64,000 nt of DNA from Arcanobacterium_A hippocoleae (GTDB lineage: Bacteria; Actinomycetota; Actinomycetes; Actinomycetales; Actinomycetaceae). Position 1 is the stretch's first letter; every line of letters begins with the position of its first letter. Below the pieces are notes generated by a model, which saw only the letters and a program-made list of their open reading frames with translations, was not told the origin of the DNA and did not search any database. Location: contig NZ_JAVDUJ010000001.1 in the NCBI RefSeq assembly GCF_031456295.1, positions 1,426,001 to 1,490,000 of the forward strand, given 5' to 3'. This document shows positions 35,737 to 43,228 of this stretch, piece after piece. The position numbers and the translations under genes are program-made.

Positions 35737-35830
35737 GGAAATCCCCTCGCGTATGCGGGGCTTACGACACATATGAATTATGACATAAAATGGGGAAAGG
35801 CAGGATAATTTCCGCGTGTGCGGGGCTTAC
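35737..35830 (-). CRISPR. Degenerate two-repeat CRISPR unit upstream of the HipA-like kinase
   Basis: Two CRISPR-repeat relatives, at 35737-35765 (about 22 of 29 positions match the array consensus) and 35802-35830 (about 18 of 29), flank a 36-nt pseudo-spacer; real spacers in the nearby array are 32-33 nt. Both keep the CCCCGC stem arm but share a changed outer end (GTAAG instead of CTCTT in crRNA orientation), so they form a pair distinct from the main array. Orientation is the same as the array (minus strand). The unit fills most of the 166 bp between the XRE remnant and the kinase start. Confidence 0.8.
35780..35809 (+). promoter_or_regulatory. Promoter of the HipA-like kinase, inside the degenerate CRISPR unit
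   Basis: ATGACA (35780-35785) and GATAAT (35804-35809) are separated by 18 bp, each 5/6 to consensus. The -35 is in the pseudo-spacer and the -10 is in the degenerated part of the second repeat. Transcription would start near 35816, about 42 bp before the ATG. Confidence 0.6.
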
Positions 35831-35857
35831 TAGTGTTACAGAAGGGAGCTGTTGTGT

Positions 35858-37048
35858 ATGAGTAATGTGAAATATGTGTTGATGAATAAAAATCGTGTGA
35901 TACTTGACTTTTTATATGACATAGAGACACATCATGTTGTAAAGATTCTCAATCTGCACGAAAGTAGCTATGCACCTCCAGCCGTGATCGACGTGAAAGG
36001 AAACATTACAAGGGCAGCACTGGATAGTTGGTGGCAGCATCGTGCTATTCCTGCATCGCGTGCTCAACTTAAACAGCTTATGGAGACGCTGGATATTAAT
36101 ACTACGCTTGCCCTTGCAGAGAAAAGCTTCGGTCTATCTCTCTCTGATAGATACTGGATAAACGACCCTAGCCATCCTCAAGAGTGGAGCACTATCAACT
36201 TCTTTGATAATGCCTTTACCGATGATCTTGGCATCCTCACACTTGGACAAGATTCCTCAACTCAAGACCCGAACCTGATGTCTCCTAACTCAACAGTAGG
36301 TGGAGATTTAAGTAAAAAATGGACGCTTGTTGACGGGCAAAGACTGCTTGTTAAAAGTGGAAGCGGTTTTGCTAATCAAGAAGTCTATAACGAAGTTATC
36401 GCTACACGTCTTCACCAACAACTGTTATCAGAAGATGAGTATGTTCCCTACACGTTCTATCACGAAGGACACCGCACCTACTGCGTATGCCCTAATATGC
36501 TCAAAGAAGATGAAGAACTGATACCTGCACTGCACATTATTCAAAATCGGAAAAAACCGAACTCGCAAAACGATTATCAATTTCTTGTTTCGTGCTTTGA
36601 AAGTTTGGGATTAAAAGACGTGCAAACATACTTATCTAAAATGTTTGTCTGTGACTTCATAGTGGGTAACTTCGACAGGCACTATCAAAACTTTGGAGTG
36701 ATAAGGAATGTGGAAACGCTTGAATATACACGTTTTGCTCCGATCTTTGACACAGGCAACAGTCTGTGGTGTAACACGGAATCTTTAGATACTCACAAAG
36801 ACTATGAATACATTGCAAAACCGTTTGGGCGTAGTGGTCTTGCTCCGTCACGGCAATTAGATTTCTTATCTGATTTCTCTTGGTTTCATCCAGACAAGCT
36901 AAACGGATTCGCAAACGAAGTAGAAGCACTGCTTGGACTAAATCCCAACATGTCCCAAGCCCGTATCGAAAAAATCATCACAGGTATTAACAGGCAAATA
37001 GAACAAGTAAACAAACACATCACGAAATGTGAACAAACAAAAAAATAG
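35858..37048 (+). CDS. HipA-like Ser/Thr kinase, possible toxin
   Basis: About 396 residues from ATG 35858 (GGGAG nine bases upstream). It belongs to a HipA-domain family otherwise familiar from Firmicutes: NITRAALDSWWQHRAIPASR, LSDRYWINDP, a nucleotide-binding stretch KKWTLVDGQRLLVKSGSG, the catalytic loop NFDRHYQNFG (about 271-280) and the metal-binding PIFDTGNSLW (about 295-304). HipA kinases phosphorylate targets such as glutamyl-tRNA synthetase and arrest growth. All kinase motifs are intact. No intact HipB partner is beside it: the divergent XRE gene is frameshifted. Its promoter lies in the degenerate CRISPR unit, and the CRISPR array starts 230 bp downstream. Confidence 0.85.
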   Translation: MSNVKYVLMNKNRVILDFLYDIETHHVVKILNLHESSYAPPAVIDVKGNITRAALDSWWQHRAIPASRAQLKQLMETLDINTTLALAEKSFGLSLSDRYWINDPSHPQEWSTINFFDNAFTDDLGILTLGQDSSTQDPNLMSPNSTVGGDLSKKWTLVDGQRLLVKSGSGFANQEVYNEVIATRLHQQLLSEDEYVPYTFYHEGHRTYCVCPNMLKEDEELIPALHIIQNRKKPNSQNDYQFLVSCFESLGLKDVQTYLSKMFVCDFIVGNFDRHYQNFGVIRNVETLEYTRFAPIFDTGNSLWCNTESLDTHKDYEYIAKPFGRSGLAPSRQLDFLSDFSWFHPDKLNGFANEVEALLGLNPNMSQARIEKIITGINRQIEQVNKHITKCEQTKK

Positions 37049-37278
37049 GAGCTTACTCCTGAGTGACGAAGTAAATACTATGCGTGCTGCGCCAAAGCAA
37101 CTCAAAAATATAGAAATGAAAGATAAGAGTGCTTGTGTGCTGTTTGAAATCAGAGTAAGTTGTCTTTTCTCGCTGTAACGTACTCTGATAGCTGATTCAT
37201 GCATTCCGATATTCGCAGTAATATACATACCTGCACTCACAAGAGAAGCAAACACGGCACAAACAATTTATAACTACC

Positions 37279-38284
37279 GTGATTATCCCCGCGTGTGCGG
37301 GGAAGAGAGATTATGCTTACCGGGGACGTCACAAAATCCGGAAATACCCCCGCGTGTGCGGGGAAGAGCTCCCTGCAACGTGGAATTGCGCGTGAGCCAC
37401 GGAAATACCCCCGCGTGTGCGGGGAAGAGCGGCGCCGGCTTGTTATCCCCAAAGGTCAACTGGAAATACCCCCGCGTGTGCGGGGAAGAGTTCTGCGGGG
37501 GTTTGGCGCGCATACCCTGCGTGGAAATACCCCCGCGTGTGCGGGGAAGAGTGCTGCGATTCCTGCGAATCCTCCTAGTGCACGGAAATACCCCCGCGTG
37601 TGCGGGGAAGAGCATTTCACGCCGCTGCTCTTCGCTTAAATCCAAGAAATACCCCCGCGTGTGCGGGGAAGAGGTTGCTGTGTCAGCTACTTCTTGAAAA
37701 GCATCGGAAATACCCCCGCGTGTGCGGGGAAGAGCAAGTATATATAGGCTCAGCAGTCACCAATACGGAAATACCCCCGCGTGTGCGGGGAAGAGGTCAG
37801 CCGGGGAATGTTTCCACGAAAAAAGGGGGAAATACCCCCGCGTGTGCGGGGAAGAGCTGAAAAGCTTTTTTCAGCTCTTTTGCGAGCTTGGAAATACCCC
37901 CGCGTGTGCGGGGAAGAGTAATCGCCGTGAGAATCAGTGATAAAACGACAGGAAATACCCCCGCGTGTGCGGGGAAGAGTAGCAGATACCGCACGCAATC
38001 TTCATTCTCACGGAAATACCCCCGCGTGTGCGGGGAAGAGAGTGTTTATCGTGGATAATAATATCATTGACCGGAAATACCCCCGCGTGTGCGGGGAAGA
38101 GTGCATGGTGTGTAATGCGTGGTGTGTGTATGTGGAAATACCCCCGCGTGTGCGGGGAAGAGCGCAGGTCACGTTTTTGGGCTTGACTGCTTTTCGAAAT
38201 ACCCCCGCGTGTGCGGGGAAGAGATCGGAATGATTGCGTAGAAGAAATTAGAGATAGAAATACCCCCGCGTGTGCGGGGAAGAG
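37279..38284 (-). CRISPR. Type I-E CRISPR array, 17 repeats and 16 spacers
   Basis: Repeats of 29 bp contain the palindromic stem CCCCGC-ACAC-GCGGGG (crRNA orientation, minus strand). Spacers are 32 nt except spacer 10 from the left (37857-37889), which is 33. Repeats end at 37307, 37368, then every 61 bp, with one 62-bp step at 37918. The orientation follows from similarity to the E. coli I-E repeat and from degeneration of the leftmost repeat (37279-37307) at its spacer-distal end. The last base of the repeat, expected to derive from the PAM, is C in 13 of 16 full repeats, T in those starting at 37645 and 38256, and G in that at 38195. There is no separate leader: cas2 ends 6 bp away. Confidence 0.97.
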
Positions 38285-38290
38285 ACTAAC

Positions 38291-38617
38291 TCACCTGCGG
38301 TTTTGCTGGGTGCTTAGCAATTTTTGCTGTGCACGTCCAGGACGTGCAGAGATCACGAAGAGTCCTTCGTAATCGAAAATCTGGTTTGAATTATTTCCAG
38401 CAGTTCTCACTGCAAATCCCTGCTCTCGCGATGAATCACTATAAATCATAATGGCATGACCATCTTCAATGGTGGAACTTACGCGCTCCCATAGTCTTTT
38501 GCATACTGTTGGAGATATATTTCCAACATACAAACCAGTGTCTGCCTCGATTAGGAAACGTGTAACATACCCGTGCACATGTTCAGGAGCAGCCGTCACG
38601 GAAATCACGGAAAACAC
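38291..38617 (-). CDS. cas2: Cas2, type I-E
   Basis: 108 residues of the I-E (CasE-type) Cas2 family: MFSVISVTAAPEHVHGYVTRFLIEADTGLYVGNISPTV... with the typical LWERV and HAIMIYSD segments and the C-terminal DYEGLFVISARP. It bridges two Cas1 dimers in spacer integration. GTG start at 38617 overlaps the cas1 stop by one base. The stop lies 6 bp from the first repeat of the array, so the array leader must lie within the 3' end of this gene. Confidence 0.93.
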   Translation of the reverse strand: MFSVISVTAAPEHVHGYVTRFLIEADTGLYVGNISPTVCKRLWERVSSTIEDGHAIMIYSDSSREQGFAVRTAGNNSNQIFDYEGLFVISARPGRAQQKLLSTQQNRR

Positions 38618-39606
38618 TATTCTTCATCCTTGTCGTATCGTATATGTCCAGCGACTTCACCCTCATCATCGATCAAACGATCGTCATGACGATCGGGAAG
38701 ATGTGGTTTGAGGACCATCATTAGAGTCTCTAACAGATCTTCCATCAGCTTTCTTTTGAAGATTTCTTGGCGGAGCTCTTTCCTGATTGATTCGATCGGA
38801 TTTTGGTCGTGTGCATGTCGAAAAACGAGTGGGATCACGATGCATGCTTTATATAAATCTGCAAGGTCGAATAGTAAGGCTCGAATGTCGCCGCGATGGA
38901 TAATTCCAAGTGCAGGGTTCACGCCGATTGCGGCACATGCTGTCGCAGCAAGTCCATACATTATTGAGTTGGCAACATTAAGTCCAGTATTAACAGGGTC
39001 TGTAGCTTTTGTATCTCGCTTAAATCCGCGAATCTTCGCTTTTTTCGCTTCCTCGCGATAGAGGTTACGCATCATCCTGCCCTCAACGCCTCGCATGACC
39101 GCAATCCGTGCCGTCGGCATTTTCTGGGCGCCAAATTGCTTACTGTAAAGTTTGACGGCTGCTTCTTTCAGATACTCATCCGATGCAAACATTCGTGCCT
39201 GGGCAATCGCCCAACGAGCTGATGACGTCAGAGGTGTGGCGTGAGAATATGCATTAATGCCTCCGCCTCCGCTGAAAACAACAGTACATCCCGAGCGTGT
39301 GCATGATGTAATTGCCGCATTGGAAATGCTTGTTCCTGGTCCGAGACACAGCACACCTAATCCAGCAACTGGTAACTGGAGACGCTGAATCTGCGCACTA
39401 TCAACCCCCTGCATCGGAGTATCGTCATGTGGGTCAGCGCCATTATCGTTATCGTCATTATGAGAGTTGCGAATAGCGATAACTCCAGTGCGGTCTTGGC
39501 GTACGAGGCAATAATCTAAATATAGAAAAGATACACGATCTTCGATACGAATCTGGTAGCTTGGCGGGATCGTGCTGAATGTGAGAGCGTCTTGTGAATA
39601 ACTCAT
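38617..39606 (-). CDS. cas1: Cas1 integrase, type I-E
   Basis: 329 residues. The catalytic region is intact: ARIAVMRGVEGRMMRNLY (conserved Glu) and NPALGIIHRGDIRALLFDLADLYK (conserved His and Asp). The N-terminal domain carries an acidic, His-rich insertion (SHNDDNDNGADPHDD, about residues 48-62) between beta strands where most I-E Cas1 proteins have a short turn. It integrates new spacers with Cas2. It overlaps cas3 by 4 bp (ATGA) and cas2 by 1 bp, so cas3-cas1-cas2 are translationally coupled. Confidence 0.96.
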   Translation of the reverse strand: MSYSQDALTFSTIPPSYQIRIEDRVSFLYLDYCLVRQDRTGVIAIRNSHNDDNDNGADPHDDTPMQGVDSAQIQRLQLPVAGLGVLCLGPGTSISNAAITSCTRSGCTVVFSGGGGINAYSHATPLTSSARWAIAQARMFASDEYLKEAAVKLYSKQFGAQKMPTARIAVMRGVEGRMMRNLYREEAKKAKIRGFKRDTKATDPVNTGLNVANSIMYGLAATACAAIGVNPALGIIHRGDIRALLFDLADLYKACIVIPLVFRHAHDQNPIESIRKELRQEIFKRKLMEDLLETLMMVLKPHLPDRHDDRLIDDEGEVAGHIRYDKDEE

Positions 39607-42248
39607 GTATGTGCACCATCTGTGCTAGTAGTTCTAGGTAATGTAAATCCTGCTGTCGAATCGTAAAAGCGTTCGGCATTGGGTAAGAAAAAATATCCTG
39701 CGAGTAGAGAATGAGCTGCTTTTAAACTCTCCATGCCCGCAGCTTCTAAGATTTCTCGCGCTTTTGCAGAAAGCGATACAGGCATAGATGCTTTCATGGC
39801 AACGCGAATAGAAGCTCGGTCATGGGAGTGAAGCGCAATTAACTGCTCGGCATTACCGCTCCATGCACCAGGAACTGTTGCACGATTATGGCTACCGAGA
39901 ATGAGGCGATACTGGTAATCGTCATCTATGAGACGTGTGCGTGCCTCGTTTGCGGCGTCATCCGTCGTTAATGCACTAAAGTCGCCTACTTTTGATTCTG
40001 GGAAGAGCGCTTTTGTAATCGGCGCACGATTGAGTTCACCTTTCATAATATCTAGTGTCCGTTCGCCTAGTGCTGCAAAATCTTCATCAGAGTTGGCATC
40101 TTCAAAGCTCACATATGACGAGTCGATAAAATCTTGTGCATTGTGTGGAATGACTAACGCGGAGTGACGGCACAGCCACTCGTGCGTTCTCCTTAGCTCG
40201 GCTGAGAGGTATGGCCGGTGTTGCCACGGATTTCGAGCAGTAATCCATGTGACGGTTAATTGTTTGTTTTCAAGATCTCCGCAGCGCGTATATCGTTTAG
40301 CATCTGTTCGTCGCCATAGTCTTCCAGCACGTTGGATAAGTGACGGTGCAGGGCAGATTTCACTATTTAGGAAGTCGAGGTCAATGTCGAGCGATGCTTC
40401 TATCGTCTGAGTGCCGATGACTGTTACCGCTGCACCAGTTCCGTGCGGACCAATAAGCGACAGTAATTTTTCGGAAGCAATTCGTCGATGCTCTGCCGTC
40501 ATACGCGAATGTAAGACGACTACTTCCTCACCCGTGCGAGCAATTTTTTGTGCAAGGTCTTGTGTGCGTCTGACTGTGTTGCAAATAATGCCAATTCGGG
40601 CTTTAGGGTAGTGGTTTCTAGTCCGTTGCCACCATTCAACATGTGAAGATATTAGCTCATCATAAGGTGCATCAATTAGTTCAAGATTCGTAACAACAGG
40701 CGGGGTCGCAAGCACAGATGAAGTCAGGGTATTTTCTTCAATTGCGTCAATCGCGGGAAATGCTGGAGCGGTAAGTGTTAACTCTCGCTGAGCATAAGCA
40801 TTCATTAATAGTTCTCTCTGCGCACTTGGCATGGTTGCTGTGAGGAATGTGACGCGGGTGCGTGTATGCGCAAGCCAAGGGAGCAATTCTTCGAGAAGCT
40901 TTGTTTGATATGAGTCCAAGGTGTGTACTTCGTCTATCACAATATGAGCATTGGCTAGCGCGAGCAGCCTGAAATGAAGCCATTTACCGGGGAGTGCTGC
41001 TGCTAATGCTTGGTCTACTGTGCCGACACACACTGGTGCGAACAAACGGGCAGCCCCAGCGCGTACGAATGACGACGGGTAAAGGCCGCTTGGTGTATCG
41101 ACGGCTGTTTCTCCGCTTGCTTCGTCGTCGTATATCGAAAGCGGCTGCTGGTAGAAATCTTCGATTGAAGCGAGACTGTGGGCAAGAGAAGCAACATTAG
41201 TTGTATCTTCGTATGCTTTTTGTACGCGCTTCATGATTGCATTCGAGGTTGCTTGCGTGGGCAGCAAGAAAATGAGACGTTCATTCCGTGTTGAATGGCG
41301 AAGCAGAGCTGCTTCGGTTTTTCCACTTCCGGTGGTAGCCATAAGCGACCATAAGCCGTCAGCTGCTTTAAGTGCTGCTTGTTGGATTGGCCGTGGTTTG
41401 TGGGAGCCAAGTATAGCGTATCGCGCAGATTCGTGGCTGCTCCATGGTGAATAAACGCCTACCGTGGAGCGAATGCGTATTTCTGCTTCTTTGGTGCGCT
41501 TTGCAATCCACGCTATCGGATTGTGAAGAATATTCGGAGATGTTTTAAGCAATGCCAGTCCGCCTTCGACGAACGGCTCACCTGAGGCAATTCGATCTGC
41601 CAAAATCGTTATTCCAGAGAGCAGAATCGTAATGGTGGGATCTAAGGTTGTGGGTAAATCTTCACGCGTCAGCTTACAAGCTGAAAGAACGCATTCGGTG
41701 AGATCGTGCTGAGCCGCGGCCCAGCCTGCGGTGTCTAAATTGCGAATGATTCCTGCTGCTCGTTTATTGTCCCCTGGAAAATATGTGAAGCGTCCATGAT
41801 GCCCGTTCAATACAAGGCTGAGCCAATATTCTTGCGAATAACTTCCGGGTACCGGGAACGAGCCTTGGATCTCTAATGCAGACCAACGCTCGTGCCGTCT
41901 CGCGATTTCGTTCTGATATTTCGTAAGCGAGGAGTCCTTACGGGTGGGGTGGTATTTTCCGGTCGCATTAATTGCTTCTCGAATACTTTTCCAGCATGAA
42001 TCTTCATCGTGTGGGCGTAGTTGAAACATCGGTATAGCTTTACCAACATCATGTAATCCGACCACGCATTGCACAATATCGCGCGCCTGCGGCCCGAGAA
42101 ATTCAGTGAAAAGATCGCGTAAACCTTGGCGAAGCCAAAGGTTGTACAGCGCGCCAGCGACTGTCGCCGTATCAAGGAGGTGTGCAAGCAGGGGATAAGC
42201 ATCGTGAAAGCCATTATGCTTGGCCCAAAGCTCAGTCCGTGTATCCAT
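39603..42248 (-). CDS. cas3: Cas3 nuclease-helicase
   Basis: About 881 residues from ATG 42248 (a TTG at 42260 would add four). The N-terminal HD nuclease has LLAHLLDTA and VVGLHDVGKAIPMFQ. Then the SF2 helicase: motif I SLMATTGSGKTEAALL, motif II DEVH in HIVIDEVHTLDSYQ (about residue 440), motif III LTATMP and motif VI QRAGRLWRR. It degrades DNA marked by Cascade. Second gene of the cas6e-cas3-cas1-cas2 operon, 57 bp after cas6e. Confidence 0.96.
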   Translation of the reverse strand: MDTRTELWAKHNGFHDAYPLLAHLLDTATVAGALYNLWLRQGLRDLFTEFLGPQARDIVQCVVGLHDVGKAIPMFQLRPHDEDSCWKSIREAINATGKYHPTRKDSSLTKYQNEIARRHERWSALEIQGSFPVPGSYSQEYWLSLVLNGHHGRFTYFPGDNKRAAGIIRNLDTAGWAAAQHDLTECVLSACKLTREDLPTTLDPTITILLSGITILADRIASGEPFVEGGLALLKTSPNILHNPIAWIAKRTKEAEIRIRSTVGVYSPWSSHESARYAILGSHKPRPIQQAALKAADGLWSLMATTGSGKTEAALLRHSTRNERLIFLLPTQATSNAIMKRVQKAYEDTTNVASLAHSLASIEDFYQQPLSIYDDEASGETAVDTPSGLYPSSFVRAGAARLFAPVCVGTVDQALAAALPGKWLHFRLLALANAHIVIDEVHTLDSYQTKLLEELLPWLAHTRTRVTFLTATMPSAQRELLMNAYAQRELTLTAPAFPAIDAIEENTLTSSVLATPPVVTNLELIDAPYDELISSHVEWWQRTRNHYPKARIGIICNTVRRTQDLAQKIARTGEEVVVLHSRMTAEHRRIASEKLLSLIGPHGTGAAVTVIGTQTIEASLDIDLDFLNSEICPAPSLIQRAGRLWRRTDAKRYTRCGDLENKQLTVTWITARNPWQHRPYLSAELRRTHEWLCRHSALVIPHNAQDFIDSSYVSFEDANSDEDFAALGERTLDIMKGELNRAPITKALFPESKVGDFSALTTDDAANEARTRLIDDDYQYRLILGSHNRATVPGAWSGNAEQLIALHSHDRASIRVAMKASMPVSLSAKAREILEAAGMESLKAAHSLLAGYFFLPNAERFYDSTAGFTLPRTTSTDGAHT

Positions 42249-42305
42249 AGGTTTTGCCAATTCCGTTTGTTTCAGGATTTTTGGAGCAAATTTAGTAGAG
42301 ATTGC

Positions 42306-42971
42306 TTATATTGCTTGGACGGTAATCAGCCCGCACCCATACGATTTGGCGCGTCCAACTCCGTTAAGCATGAGTGCGTTAAGCGCATCTTCATTTGCAA
42401 CGACGGCGACGCCTGCGACGGTATCTACTTGAACGGTGAAAGCATTAGCGGTGCGTCCAGTTCTATCCGCACCGAGTAATTCGCGTCGATGGTTTGTAAT
42501 CGTTACTTCGCTTAGTGCCGGTGCAAGTTTTTGCTGTAGCCAGGGTGTCATGCTTGAATAAGTATTTGCTTCATCTGACCCGTCGAACGGGACAGGAATC
42601 GCCTTATACCTGTTTGATCCATGCTTTGAATCTCGCCGAATTGCGTTGATGCTGGCTTGGAAGTGGATTTGGGTTCCTTGCGGGTATGTAGGCAATTCAA
42701 TCTGTTTCATTTCGGCTCCGTCTGGCAGATTCACTGGAGCAATCAGGGACTGAATGAGGAAAAATGGTGCTTGACCAGCGAGATATTCTGTGCGGAATAA
42801 GATTCCCGCTTCGCTTCGCGGAGTGCTGCTATCTATCTGGTCAAATAGCGCCATCACGGCACGGTGTCTGAAATTTGGATTGACCATATCCCATCCGTTA
42901 GCTGGCTTGTTCTTTGCACGTTGAGCTAGTGCCACATGGATCGGATACTTGATAAGGTAAACAGATGGCAT
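42306..42971 (-). CDS. cas6e: Cas6e pre-crRNA endonuclease
   Basis: 221 residues, CasE/Cas6e family: HRAVMALFDQ with the conserved N-terminal His-containing helix, a tandem ferredoxin-like fold, and the C-terminal glycine-rich loop GVGRAKSYGCGLITV that binds the repeat hairpin. It cuts each repeat 3' of the stem and stays in Cascade. Its place is unusual: it leads the minus-strand operon instead of following cas5e in the Cascade operon. AGGAG lies just before the ATG at 42971. Confidence 0.94.
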   Translation of the reverse strand: MPSVYLIKYPIHVALAQRAKNKPANGWDMVNPNFRHRAVMALFDQIDSSTPRSEAGILFRTEYLAGQAPFFLIQSLIAPVNLPDGAEMKQIELPTYPQGTQIHFQASINAIRRDSKHGSNRYKAIPVPFDGSDEANTYSSMTPWLQQKLAPALSEVTITNHRRELLGADRTGRTANAFTVQVDTVAGVAVVANEDALNALMLNGVGRAKSYGCGLITVQAI

Positions 42972-43012
42972 GGCGTCTCCTTGAGTAATCCGAGGCGAAT
43001 GCTAGGATGTAG

Positions 43013-43082
43013 CTGTTCCTCGCCGGTCGGGGGTATTTCTATTTTTGTTTTTATAAGTCCCCGCCGCTGCGGGGGAATGGGG
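43013..43082 (+). CRISPR. Two CRISPR-repeat-like elements in the cas6e/cas8e divergent promoter region
   Basis: 43013-43040 matches the array repeat in crRNA orientation on the plus strand, including the 12-base end CGGGGGTATTTC exactly and 21 of 29 positions overall. 43054-43082 keeps a perfect stem CCCCGC-CGCT-GCGGGG and about 16 of 29 positions. They are separated by only 13 T-rich bases, too short for a spacer. A third hairpin (GGGGTG/CACCCC arms) follows at 43079-43104. Placement upstream of both cas operons suggests a regulatory mini-array or hairpin operator. Confidence 0.7.
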
Positions 43083-43165
43083 TGGCGTCGGACGGCGGCA
43101 CCCCCACTTTGTCTTAGCGTAACATATCTTTGAAAATAGCAGACATTTTAGTTTTAATTGACTTC

Positions 43166-43195
43166 TTGATTTATTTATGATTCACTTCATAATAT
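43166..43195 (+). promoter_or_regulatory. Probable promoter of the Cascade operon
   Basis: TTGATT (43166-43171) and TAATAT (43190-43195), 18 bp apart, precede cas8e by 33 bp in an AT-rich stretch. Confidence 0.5.
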
Positions 43196-43228
43196 GTTGA
43201 AAGTCGTTAAGAAAGTGGGGTTTTTGCA

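Noticed and set aside
35767..35879. 8-bp inverted match between the pseudo-spacer end and codons near the start of the HipA-like gene (ACACATAT/ATATGTGT)
   Set aside because: It is at the seed-distal end of the pseudo-spacer and short enough to arise by chance, so it is not claimed as a crRNA target.
36938..37255. 105-codon minus-strand frame with hydrophobic segments
   Set aside because: Half of it is antisense to the HipA-like kinase and no homology is recognisable; treated as chance.
37237..38233. Open frames on both strands across 37237-38233, with repeated NTPACAGKS-like or SSPHTRG-like peptides
   Set aside because: They are translations of the CRISPR repeats; the 61-bp period shifts frame and the spacers are unrelated.
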